8,929 nucleotides of DNA, taken from Spirochaetia bacterium (GTDB lineage Bacteria > Spirochaetota > Spirochaetia > PWKH01). The first letter of the stretch is position 1, and the number at the start of each line of letters is the position of its first letter. Positions 1-6,854 of the stretch are shown here, in pieces. A program made the position numbers and the translations under genes. Where the stretch lies: NCBI GenBank assembly GCA_021736505.1, contig JAIPFU010000067.1:1-8929 (forward strand), read 5' to 3'. The notes beneath the pieces are model-generated. The model ran no database searches. It worked only from the letters and a program-made list of their open reading frames with translations, and had not been told where the DNA came from.

Positions 1-31
1 GATGGAATTGTAAGCTGTTTGATTTTCCCAG
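1..31. repeat. 31-bp terminal direct repeat, left copy
   Basis: The first 31 bases are identical to bases 8899-8929. The match runs exactly to both sequence ends, which is what a circular or looped assembly produces. If the ends are joined, the unique length is 8898 bp. The alternative is a real direct repeat flanking this segment in a larger replicon, or a tandem duplication of it. Confidence 0.9.
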
Positions 32-215
32 CAGACCACTTTTCCGGAACCTGTTTTATTTGATACATGAAATATTCCTCCATACGAGGATTTGGATAAT
101 TACGATCCAGTAGCCACTCTTTGCTCTGTATTTTCGGATTTCCTTGAATTGGAAAAAGCCCATTCTCCCAGAGAATAATCTCCATTTCCTGAGCTACTTT
201 CTGGTAAAGTAACAC
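1..215 (-). CDS. Possible partial ORF running off the window start (unidentified)
   Basis: A minus-strand frame opens after a TAG at 227-225. It has a GTG at 215 (no good Shine-Dalgarno) or an ATG at 185, and stays open to base 1. On the joined circle it continues to a TAG at 8846-8844, giving 89 codons from the GTG. The residues look protein-like (for example ILWENGLFPIQGNPKIQSKE, then a Pro/Arg/Glu-rich stretch with MEEYFMYQ). The layout loosely recalls the C-terminal part of some sugar-binding proteins, but I do not recognise it. It could be a 5'-truncated remnant or chance. Other frames over the same bases are also open, so this call is weak. Confidence 0.25.
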   Translation of the reverse strand, partial: MLLYQKVAQEMEIILWENGLFPIQGNPKIQSKEWLLDRNYPNPRMEEYFMYQIKQVPEKWSAGKIKQLTIP

Positions 216-277
216 TAAATCAAACTAAAGGAAAAATATTTTAATATACTACTGAAGAAATTTGTGTTAAAAAGTTT

Positions 278-862
278 TCAAGTAATAATATCAATTATTT
301 TACGTAAAGCCTTATTAAAATCCCCAGAAAGATCTTTATAATCTGCTTCGAAATTTATGTCCATTTTCCAAATTGGTTCTTCGTTTTTATTTCCTTGACG
401 ACTTAAATATTCATACCACTTAGAAATTTTATATTGATCTCTTGGATTATTACGCCGCTTAAGATTTTTTAATTGTTCTTCAGGATCTATTCTTATAAAG
501 ATACCTATTTTCCGAAAATTATTTATTTCAAACAGTATGTTTTCAGGAAAAACAGGATCAAATTGCTCTTTACGAAAAGGGGCTACTACAATACAGCTTA
601 TTCCCAATTCAAGATTTTCACGCATTACATTAAAAAGAGCAGCATATTCAAGATCACGATAAACCTCTCGATATTCGTCAGTATCTTTAAAACCGTTGTT
701 CTTTGTCAGATTTGGGCTCAAGAACGGCTGAGAGATAGTATCAGAATCAAGAAATGCTGCACCTATATGTTTTGCAATAGCTTTTCCAAGCCAAGTTTTA
801 CCACTAGCAGGAGGACCTGCTATAAAAATTACTTTTTTAAGAGAGCTATCATTCAGGCCCAT
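278..862 (-). CDS. Small P-loop kinase of the AAA_33/gluconokinase-like type
   Basis: The protein has 194 residues. A Walker A motif, GPPASGKT, sits at residues 16-23 after a short beta strand (VIFIA). An acidic DSDT follows at 39-42, at the position where gluconokinase and shikimate kinase relatives bind substrate and Mg. The stretch around 124-142 (RIDPEEQ, then RR, then PRD) resembles the Arg-rich lid of these enzymes. These features support a small-molecule ATP-dependent phosphotransferase; the substrate is unknown. A predicted-ATPase or nucleotide-kinase role cannot be excluded. It is the last gene of the operon, starting 13 nt after the aldolase stop. The ATG is directly abutted by AAGGAGG, but an earlier GGAG lies 7 nt upstream and is better spaced. 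With two dedicated sugar kinases already present, a third kinase is unexpected. It could act on a related or non-phosphorylated side metabolite. Confidence 0.8.
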   Translation of the reverse strand: MGLNDSSLKKVIFIAGPPASGKTWLGKAIAKHIGAAFLDSDTISQPFLSPNLTKNNGFKDTDEYREVYRDLEYAALFNVMRENLELGISCIVVAPFRKEQFDPVFPENILFEINNFRKIGIFIRIDPEEQLKNLKRRNNPRDQYKISKWYEYLSRQGNKNEEPIWKMDINFEADYKDLSGDFNKALRKIIDIIT

Positions 863-875
863 CCTCCTTCTCCAA

Positions 876-1721
876 TCAAGCTTTATCTGAACTATTTAGA
901 ATGCTTATCTTATTTTTCACTTTTTCAGAAACATCCTTTCCAGAAATCTCAAGAAGTTTTAAGTGGTCCATTAAATTGGGTTGACTAGAGAGAGTATTTT
1001 TTATGCCCTGAGTAAATGTCCTTCTCAGAACTGTGCCAATGTTAATTTTCCCAAATGAAGTTTTAATAATTTTTCCCAACTCTTCATCAGTTACACCGCT
1101 TGAACCATGCAGAACAAGAGGAACATTAAGAACATTGCTAAGAGATTCTACAATATCAAAATGAATTTTTGCCTCTTGCTCTTGCATCGCATGACGAGTA
1201 CCAACAGCTACTGCAAGAGCATCAACCTGTGTTTCTTCCATGAACCTAATTGCAGATTCCGGAGTTGTCAGTATTTCACTTGCATCCTGCCCTTCTTCTC
1301 CTTTTCCTACTCGACCGATCTCTGCTTCAACTGATACTCCTAAAGCTTTTGCTACTCGCATTACTATCTTTGTATTAGCAATATTCTCATCAACCGGCAG
1401 CATGGAACCATCATACATAACAGAAGTGAAACCACTCTGTATTGCCTGAAATATGATGTCAAGTTTATCAGCATGATCCAAATGCGCTACTACAGGAACT
1501 GAGGCTTTTTTTGCCAAACTATGAATAACAGCAGCAGCTATATCCACTCCCATGCTTCGGATACAACTTCCTGATGCCATAAGAATAACCGGTGATTTGA
1601 GCTCTTCTGCTCCACGGACTATAGCTTTTGCATCTTCAAATGTAAAAAAATTAAAAGCTGGCACAGCATAATCGCTTCTCTTAGCTTTTTCAACCAAATC
1701 GTGTAATGTACATAATGACAT
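876..1721 (-). CDS. Class II (zinc) ketose-bisphosphate aldolase, GatY/KbaY/FbaA family
   Basis: The protein has 281 residues, the usual family length. It should cleave a ketohexose 1,6-bisphosphate (fructose-, tagatose- or related) to dihydroxyacetone phosphate and glyceraldehyde 3-phosphate in the cytoplasm. Visible motifs in order: AVPAFN (19-24); HLDHAD (80-85) with the catalytic Asp82 and zinc ligand His83; VMYDGS (101-106); VEAEIG (131-136); GTRH (174-177) with a zinc-ligand His177; LHGSSG (204-209) with His205; and the phosphate-binding NIGT (227-230). One oddity is that the Gly usually found after His177 is Ala. An SD (AGGAG) overlaps the stop of the FGGY kinase and sits about 6 nt from the ATG. 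Two sugar kinases lie just upstream, so it most likely cleaves their bisphosphate product. An IolJ-like role is possible but no inositol genes accompany it. Stereospecificity cannot be read from the sequence. Confidence 0.9.
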   Translation of the reverse strand: MSLCTLHDLVEKAKRSDYAVPAFNFFTFEDAKAIVRGAEELKSPVILMASGSCIRSMGVDIAAAVIHSLAKKASVPVVAHLDHADKLDIIFQAIQSGFTSVMYDGSMLPVDENIANTKIVMRVAKALGVSVEAEIGRVGKGEEGQDASEILTTPESAIRFMEETQVDALAVAVGTRHAMQEQEAKIHFDIVESLSNVLNVPLVLHGSSGVTDEELGKIIKTSFGKINIGTVLRRTFTQGIKNTLSSQPNLMDHLKLLEISGKDVSEKVKNKISILNSSDKA

Positions 1722-1730
1722 ATATAACTC

Positions 1731-3173
1731 CTAAATATTTTTTAGCAGATCTAGAATCCTTTGTGATCTTACTTCCATTTTCTTCGCAATTTCATTTCGT
1801 ATGTTTTGTTTTTCTCTATTTGGACTAATAACTTTGGTACTGATTTTCTGTCGTACTGATTTTATTAATTCTAGATCTCCACACTCTGCAGCAGCAGACA
1901 ATGCTGCTCCCATGGCTGATATCTCTCTTTCTTTAACTACATGCAGAGGTGTATCCATTATATCCGCTACAAACTGTACCAATGTCAAATTCTTAACTAT
2001 ACCTCCACCAACCAATACGGTTGGATTTTGGAAAAACTCTGATAATTCATTAAGAATACGACCAGACATCATACCCAAATATATATACAAGCTATACACC
2101 AACTTCTCTTTACTATCACCAATATTGAGATCAAGTATCTGATAGCCGTTAAAATTATCTTTGCTAATTCGATCCCCTTCAACAAGAAAAGTAGGTAATT
2201 TTAAGCCTAAATTGTCTTGCACTACTATAGGGTTCATTTTGTCGTAAAATTCTTTAGGATCTAATGAACCTAACAGTCGTGAGATTTCATCATGAAGCTT
2301 ACCAAAATAACGTAATGTATTTTCTACATAATATTCTGTTTCAGGATAAGCAGCACCAATAATAAGCTGGCTATTCCCACGCATTTTAGACTTCATTTTA
2401 TCATTTTCAATATTTACAAAACCTCCTAAAACTGAAGCAGAACCCATAGAGAAAAAGAGGGCTTGCTCACCATACAACTCATATATGCCATGCATTCCTA
2501 CTATATGATCATGTCCTCCACTATGAACTCTAATTTTATCTTTAGTAATTCCAACAAAAGAACCTGAAGGAACTACTTTTGGAAGTTCAACCTTCAGACC
2601 TGACTTATTAATTAGATTCCAGTCCCATGATTTTGTGTGGATATCAAAACAATAGCTCCTGCAAGCCTGGGAATAATCCCATATCATCTTTCCTGTAAGT
2701 ATAAATGGCATATAATCTGCGACAGGCAGGAATGTAAAAGGTCTCTTCTCATTTTGAAGCAAATGCTCCTTCATCCATAACATCTTATAGAAACCCATGG
2801 TGTAGTTACTCCTGCATCCACGGGAAATATAAATCGCTTCTTCTTTAAGTTCAGGGAATCGTTTTTCTACAGGTACAGTTACCTGATCATACCAAACAAT
2901 TGGATCAGATAAAACTTCTCCTTCCAAACTGATGGGAATTACAGATTCTCCAATACTTGAAAAACCAATACCCTCAACAGATCCTATTGTTTGTGCTTTT
3001 TTTATGGCTAAATTCACAAATTTCTCAATTTCACCTAAAGAAAAAAATTCAACACCGTTTTTTTTGTATTTGGATGTTTTATTTTCCAACACCACATAGC
3101 TTTTGCCATTCTCACAGAGAAGGAGAGCTTTTGAATTTGTAGTTCCAATATCAATTCCCAAGTAGTTTTTCAA
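1731..3173 (-). CDS. FGGY-family carbohydrate kinase
   Basis: The protein has 480 residues, typical for FGGY kinases (xylulokinase, gluconokinase, erythritol and related kinases). The N-terminal ATPase-fold signature GIDIGTTNSKA is at 6-16. The catalytic base is probably Asp222 in SGGHDHIVG (218-226). The C-terminal phosphate and adenosine loops are seen as LVGGGIVKN (387-395) and EISAMGAALSAA (417-428). It should transfer the gamma-phosphate of ATP to a hydroxyl of a sugar or polyol; the exact substrate is unknown. The start is TTG (3173-3171), because the conserved N-terminus begins directly there and no ATG is available. An AGAGGTG Shine-Dalgarno at 3178-3184 precedes it by 4 nt. The first 23 nt overlap the end of the PfkB gene, which suggests translational coupling. 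In this operon it probably makes the first phosphorylation, before PfkB and the aldolase. Confidence 0.92.
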   Translation of the reverse strand: MKNYLGIDIGTTNSKALLLCENGKSYVVLENKTSKYKKNGVEFFSLGEIEKFVNLAIKKAQTIGSVEGIGFSSIGESVIPISLEGEVLSDPIVWYDQVTVPVEKRFPELKEEAIYISRGCRSNYTMGFYKMLWMKEHLLQNEKRPFTFLPVADYMPFILTGKMIWDYSQACRSYCFDIHTKSWDWNLINKSGLKVELPKVVPSGSFVGITKDKIRVHSGGHDHIVGMHGIYELYGEQALFFSMGSASVLGGFVNIENDKMKSKMRGNSQLIIGAAYPETEYYVENTLRYFGKLHDEISRLLGSLDPKEFYDKMNPIVVQDNLGLKLPTFLVEGDRISKDNFNGYQILDLNIGDSKEKLVYSLYIYLGMMSGRILNELSEFFQNPTVLVGGGIVKNLTLVQFVADIMDTPLHVVKEREISAMGAALSAAAECGDLELIKSVRQKISTKVISPNREKQNIRNEIAKKMEVRSQRILDLLKNI

Positions 3174-4110
3174 ACTCCACCTCTTTAAATGTTACTGATT
3201 GTAAAAAGTTTTTGTATTCCTGATAACTAAATAGAGCAGCACCATAACAAACGGCATTTGCTGCACCACATGCTGTAGCACTCACTAAAGCTTCACGTAG
3301 ATCTTTTCCTGAAAGAAGCTTATAAAGCAAGCCTGCAAAAAACGAATCACCACTTCCTACAGCAAAATCTTCTTCTAAGGCAGGGGGAATAACTTTAAAT
3401 TTTTCACCTTCAGTTATTGCGATTGCGCCATCTTTTCCATAAGTAATAATTAGAAGCTTAATATTATGCCGCTTTCGAAATTCCTCAATCTTTTTGATAT
3501 CCTTTGAATCAATACCAAAAGCTATTCGAATTTCATCTTCATTTATTTTCAAGATGGAAATATCTTGCTTAACAATTTCACTAAGACAATCATTTGAAAT
3601 ATCCACTGCTAACTTTGCACCAATTTTTATACTATGCTCAGCAAGTTCAGTCAGATCAGAGGGTAAAAATCCTTCAGGAGTACTTCCAGATACAATTATG
3701 AGATCATCTGGTTGAATTGTTTCTTTAAAAAAAACTTTAAACTGTTCAAGCTCATCTGAAGTAAGGGTTGGACCGGCCTCATTAACCATTTGAACATCTT
3801 TTCTTTCATTGTAATGATGTACAATTGCAGTGTTTATCCTGCTATCATCTCTTATCCAAAAATTTTTTGTCCGAATTCCCTTAGTTTCACATTTTTGTTC
3901 AATAATCTTCCCAACTTCTCCTCCAAGTATATTTAAACAAAGATAATTTTCATAACCTAAAAGATTCAGCACCCGACCAATATTCAATCCTTTTCCATCC
4001 ACTTGATGAACAACTGGTTTGCCCCTTAGTACATGTTCAAGAAGAGGTGGTTCATCAAGTAAGATCCAGTGATCGTAACTCGGATTAAGATTCAATATAA
4101 TTGCACGCAT
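3151..4110 (-). CDS. PfkB-family kinase (1-phosphofructokinase / tagatose-6-phosphate kinase type)
   Basis: The protein has 319 residues, close to the FruK/LacC length. The N-terminal MRAIILNLNPSYD matches the FruK/LacC-type opening, where Asn-Pro-x-x-D binds sugar. DGKGLNIGRVLNLLG (38-52) is the first PfkB signature. VSGSTPEGF (140-148) corresponds to the SGSLPPG segment. LKINEDEI (187-194) and ITYGKDGA (222-229) are family motifs, and VGSGDSFFAGLL (251-262) holds the catalytic Asp255. It should phosphorylate a hexose phosphate to the 1,6-bisphosphate for the aldolase. I chose the ATG at 4110 because an AAGGAGGG lies 7 nt upstream. An in-frame TTG at 4137 would add nine residues but lacks family similarity. 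It starts 4 nt after the regulator stop and overlaps the FGGY kinase start by 23 nt. Confidence 0.9.
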   Translation of the reverse strand: MRAIILNLNPSYDHWILLDEPPLLEHVLRGKPVVHQVDGKGLNIGRVLNLLGYENYLCLNILGGEVGKIIEQKCETKGIRTKNFWIRDDSRINTAIVHHYNERKDVQMVNEAGPTLTSDELEQFKVFFKETIQPDDLIIVSGSTPEGFLPSDLTELAEHSIKIGAKLAVDISNDCLSEIVKQDISILKINEDEIRIAFGIDSKDIKKIEEFRKRHNIKLLIITYGKDGAIAITEGEKFKVIPPALEEDFAVGSGDSFFAGLLYKLLSGKDLREALVSATACGAANAVCYGAALFSYQEYKNFLQSVTFKEVEFEKLLGN

Positions 4111-4114
4111 TGAG

Positions 4115-5077
4115 TTACCCTCCTTGTTTTTCAGCAAGTTCCAATACCGCTTCAGCAGTATCTGCGTCTGTTATTAATACATCTATCAAGCCGCTGCGCA
4201 AACCGCCAAGGATTGAACGGACTTTTTCTTCACCATATGCAATAATAAGTTTCTTTTGAGCCATGGCAATCTGATCAGTTGAAATATTTATCATTTTATT
4301 TTCTATCCCAATATTAACCATTTCTCCATACTCATTAAAATAATGTGTAAGAATATCACCAACAACTTGGTTCTTTTCCAATTTATCAATATATTCATTG
4401 CCAATTAAACCTTGTTTAAACAAAGGAGATCTTGGAATTGAATATCCAACACTACAAATAATTAAATCAATGGAAGACCACAAAGTATGTATCATTTGAT
4501 AGTCTTCCCGTTCCATAATCATATCTCTATCTTGAGTAGCCGCTAAAAGTGGTAAATACACCGGTTGTGGAGTAGCTTCAACTTTTTCAGCTAGCATATG
4601 AGCCATATGGTTTATGTTGAAGTATTTTGAAGTTATGAGAGCACTACCCCCGGTTAGAGGGATAATTTTCCAAGTTTTGCGTTTCTCATTAAAATCTGAT
4701 GCTACTAAGGAATAAATAGTCGATCCCCAGCCAAGCCCAATATTCAAAGGCTTTTCACTATAATGCGAGAAAAGGTATTCTTTAGCTAACAAATGAAGAG
4801 TGTTCTCCAAAGGCTTACGCTTACCATAACTTGGAGCTATTAGCACATTTTCAATTTGAAAGAAATCTTTTAAGTCTTTTCTTAGATTAAGCAATCGACT
4901 GGAATCTACCTGCGGTTTAATAACCTCAATTCTAACGATACCAGCTTCTTCCGCCATACTTAAATATTTGCTAACTTGTACTCTTGAGACATTCAGTTCA
5001 TCAGCTATTTCACGCTGAATCTTTTTGTTGACATAATATTCATAAGCTACTTTATAGAGAAGATCTGACTCAATCAT
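4115..5077 (-). CDS. SorC/DeoR-type sugar-binding transcriptional regulator
   Basis: The protein has 320 residues, the normal SorC-family length. A helix-turn-helix is visible at about 19-40 (KIQREIADELNVSRVQVSKY). The sugar-phosphate-binding domain follows: NIGLGWGSTI (112-121), LTGGS (141-145), VGDILTHYFNEYGE (239-252), and the C-terminal GGLRSGLIDVLITDADTAEA (291-310). Family members are cytoplasmic oligomers that sense a sugar or phosphosugar, often a pathway intermediate. It lies in the middle of the operon it probably controls, between the transporter and enzyme genes, so it would also control itself. The likely operator is the palindrome at 8143-8186 over the operon promoter; this link is inference. 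AAGGA lies 7 nt before the ATG, and only 4 nt separate it from the permease stop. Confidence 0.93.
   Translation of the reverse strand: MIESDLLYKVAYEYYVNKKIQREIADELNVSRVQVSKYLSMAEEAGIVRIEVIKPQVDSSRLLNLRKDLKDFFQIENVLIAPSYGKRKPLENTLHLLAKEYLFSHYSEKPLNIGLGWGSTIYSLVASDFNEKRKTWKIIPLTGGSALITSKYFNINHMAHMLAEKVEATPQPVYLPLLAATQDRDMIMEREDYQMIHTLWSSIDLIICSVGYSIPRSPLFKQGLIGNEYIDKLEKNQVVGDILTHYFNEYGEMVNIGIENKMINISTDQIAMAQKKLIIAYGEEKVRSILGGLRSGLIDVLITDADTAEAVLELAEKQGG
4118..4125 (-). promoter_or_regulatory. Ribosome binding site that fixes the PfkB start
   Basis: The minus strand reads AAGGAGGG, seven bases before the ATG at 4110-4108. It lies inside the last codons of the SorC gene. It favours the ATG over the in-frame TTG at 4137, which is upstream of it. 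Confidence 0.8.
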
Positions 5078-5081
5078 ACTG

Positions 5082-5918
5082 TTATCCTTTTACGGCACCG
5101 CTTGTCAAGCCCGCAATAAAATATCGCTGTAACAACAGAAACATAACTAATGGTGGTACCATTGAGACAATCGAACCAGCAAATAGCGGTCCCCAACGGG
5201 TCTGGTACTCCCCAACAAAGACTGAAAGAAAAGCTGGAATATTCTGCATGTCAGATGTTATCAGTATAGACATTGAGTACATCAGTTCTGCCCAAGAAAA
5301 TAAAAATGTATAAATACCAACCGCGGCTATACCTGGCAAAGTAATAGGAAGTATTATACGTAAAAAGGCTTGACGAAATGTCGCTCCATCTATTAAAGCA
5401 GCCTCTTCTAAAGATTTTGGGACTGATATAAAAAAACTTCGGAGGAAAACAATTGTTATAGGAGTAGTAAAAGGTAAATAAGCTAATATAAGGCCTAAAT
5501 GTGTATTTAATAGACCAACAACTTTCAAAGACATAAAAATTGGCAATAATAATACCGCCATAGGAAACATTTGAAACAATAATGCGGATCCCATTAGCAT
5601 TCCTCTACCTCGAAAAGAATATCGAGAAAATGCATAGGAAGGAAATAATCCAATCAGCAAAGATAAAACCATTGTCCCACCAGAAACAATCAAACTATTT
5701 AAAAAGTGTTTAAAAAACCCCATGTCACTTATTTGTAAAAAATGTTCAGCTGTAAATTTTTGTGGGAAATATGTTATTGGGTATCCATAAATTTCTGGAT
5801 AAGTCTTTAATGATGTGATTGCAAGCCAATAGATAGGAAATGCTACCACAAGGCTTACAAAGACAAGAAGTGTGTAAGAAACGTATTTTACGGTTTTATT
5901 TCTCTTAGTTCGGGTCAT
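5082..5918 (-). CDS. ABC sugar transporter permease, MalG type (CUT1)
   Basis: The protein has 278 residues with about six membrane segments (near 12-34, 73-97, 108-130, 140-162, 198-220, 244-266). The cytoplasmic EAA loop that docks the ATPase is EEAALIDGATFRQAFLRIIL (171-190). The C-terminus QRYFIAGLTSGAVKG (264-278) is the classical MalG-type ending. It forms the inner-membrane channel with the MalF-type partner. Its ATG overlaps the stop of that partner by four bases (ATGA), a sign of coupled translation and equal dosage. A strong GGAGG is placed about 5 nt upstream. No ATPase subunit is encoded here, so a shared MsiK/UgpC-like ATPase elsewhere must power it. Confidence 0.95.
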   Translation of the reverse strand: MTRTKRNKTVKYVSYTLLVFVSLVVAFPIYWLAITSLKTYPEIYGYPITYFPQKFTAEHFLQISDMGFFKHFLNSLIVSGGTMVLSLLIGLFPSYAFSRYSFRGRGMLMGSALLFQMFPMAVLLLPIFMSLKVVGLLNTHLGLILAYLPFTTPITIVFLRSFFISVPKSLEEAALIDGATFRQAFLRIILPITLPGIAAVGIYTFLFSWAELMYSMSILITSDMQNIPAFLSVFVGEYQTRWGPLFAGSIVSMVPPLVMFLLLQRYFIAGLTSGAVKG

Positions 5919-6787
5919 TCTACCTCCTCCCGGTTAAGAATCATCATAAATAGCATTACAATAACTAGAATAATAAGGAAGAGAATATTACTAAGAGCTG
6001 CTGCTTCTTCATATTTTAAGAAGCGAAAACTTAACTTATATATATATGTTACCATGGTTTCTGTACCATATCCCGGCCCCCCCCCGGTCATTGTATATAT
6101 AAGTGGGAAGTAGTTTATTGTCCATATAATAGCAAGCATCAGAGTACTAATAAAGACAGATTTCAATTGGGGTAAGGTAACAGAAAAAAACCGCTGTACC
6201 ATTCCCGCACCATCAATTTCTGCTGCTTCATAAAGATATTGTGGAATGCCCTTAAGCCGAGCTAAAAAGAACATAGCTGCCAAAACAAATCCCTTCCATA
6301 TATTAGCAATTATTACTGAAGTCATGGCCATATTTGGTGAAGCTAACCATGATATTGCTTCATTAATAATTCCTGTCGAAAGGAGAATATCATTAATAAC
6401 TCCATACAGATCATTATACATCCATTTCCACATAACACCTGCAACAATATCTAAAGTTCCCCACGGTAATATAATAATGACACTTCTAAAAAATGATTCT
6501 CCCTGGGTAATATTATTCAAAAGAATTGCTACAAAAAGCCCAAGAGATATCTGACCTAAAACACTAAAAAAAGTCCAATTGAACGTGTTTTTCAATATAT
6601 GAGGAAATGCTTCACTTCTTATAATTGAGCGATAATTCTCAAATGTCATTCCTCCTTCGGAATCTGCAAAACTGGAAATAATGTTGGAAGATAAAAGATA
6701 AATAACCAGCACCATTATAATAACGACATAAGGGAGAACCATTTTGTATGCTATTTTTTCTTCTCTCTGTAATCTCAATTTCTTCAT
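5915..6787 (-). CDS. ABC sugar transporter permease, MalF type (CUT1)
   Basis: The protein has 290 residues with about six membrane segments, the first near 15-37 and the last near 264-284. The EAA loop starts at YEAAEIDGAG (186-195) and ends at LPQL (205-208). The conserved TGGGP is at 234-238. The three glycines there are encoded entirely by GGG, giving a run of nine G (C9 on the plus strand, 6077-6085), which is striking in AT-rich DNA and prone to slippage. The assembled sequence keeps the frame intact. The N-terminus is short, as in most non-enteric MalF homologues. AGAGGGA precedes the ATG by about 4-5 nt. It lies just downstream of the intercistronic hairpin. Confidence 0.95.
   Translation of the reverse strand: MKKLRLQREEKIAYKMVLPYVVIIMVLVIYLLSSNIISSFADSEGGMTFENYRSIIRSEAFPHILKNTFNWTFFSVLGQISLGLFVAILLNNITQGESFFRSVIIILPWGTLDIVAGVMWKWMYNDLYGVINDILLSTGIINEAISWLASPNMAMTSVIIANIWKGFVLAAMFFLARLKGIPQYLYEAAEIDGAGMVQRFFSVTLPQLKSVFISTLMLAIIWTINYFPLIYTMTGGGPGYGTETMVTYIYKLSFRFLKYEEAAALSNILFLIILVIVMLFMMILNREEVE
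6077..6085. repeat. C9/G9 homopolymer in the MalF-type permease
   Basis: Nine consecutive C on the plus strand (nine G in the mRNA sense) encode the Gly-Gly-Gly of the conserved TGGGP motif at residues 235-237. A one-base slip would frameshift the permease after about residue 237. Confidence 0.9.
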
Positions 6788-6805
6788 AGTTCCCTCTATA
6801 GTAAA

Positions 6806-6846
6806 TTATAAAGCCTACTCTGTATAGTTCAGGGTAGGCTTTATAA
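6806..6846 (-). promoter_or_regulatory. Intercistronic hairpin between binding-protein and permease genes
   Basis: Arms 6806-6818 and 6834-6846 are perfectly complementary over 13 bp (including AGCCTAC / GTAGGCT). Three more pairs, one of them G-U, close a loop of 9 nt at 6822-6830. It starts 8 nt after the binding-protein stop. In the transcribed direction it is followed by TTTAC rather than a long T run, so it looks more like an RNA-processing or stabilising hairpin or a leaky terminator than a full one. Such elements commonly give more binding protein than permease, as between malE and malF. Confidence 0.75.
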
Positions 6847-6854
6847 ATTTTAGT

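Larger units (their letters stand above)
1..277. other. Downstream flank, no recognisable gene
   Basis: This stretch lies downstream of the last operon gene. I see no convincing rho-independent terminator: the only complementary arms (AACAC at 211-215 and GTGTT at 264-268) are short and 48 nt apart. Bases 1-215 hold a minus-strand open frame, listed separately. The segment 216-277 is very AT-rich and looks non-coding. Confidence 0.6.

Noticed and set aside
211..268. Rho-independent terminator after the last operon gene
   Set aside because: Only 5-bp arms with a 48-nt loop can be drawn; no GC-rich stem or T tract follows.
473..988. Long plus-strand open frame (171 codons) opposite the P-loop kinase and aldolase 3' end
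   Set aside because: It is antisense to two genes with clear family motifs, rich in Phe/Lys/Tyr/Ser as expected from an AT-rich shadow, and has no domain signature.
1801..2142. Plus-strand open frame opposite the FGGY kinase
   Set aside because: It lies wholly antisense to conserved kinase motifs (VGGG and the adenosine loop), so it is a shadow frame.
4111..4137. TTG-initiated nine-residue extension of the PfkB kinase
   Set aside because: The ATG at 4110 has an AAGGAGGG at ideal distance and begins exactly at the conserved family N-terminus.
6246..6554. Plus-strand open frame opposite the MalF-type permease
   Set aside because: Antisense to the EAA loop and membrane helices; no independent ribosome binding site or family features.
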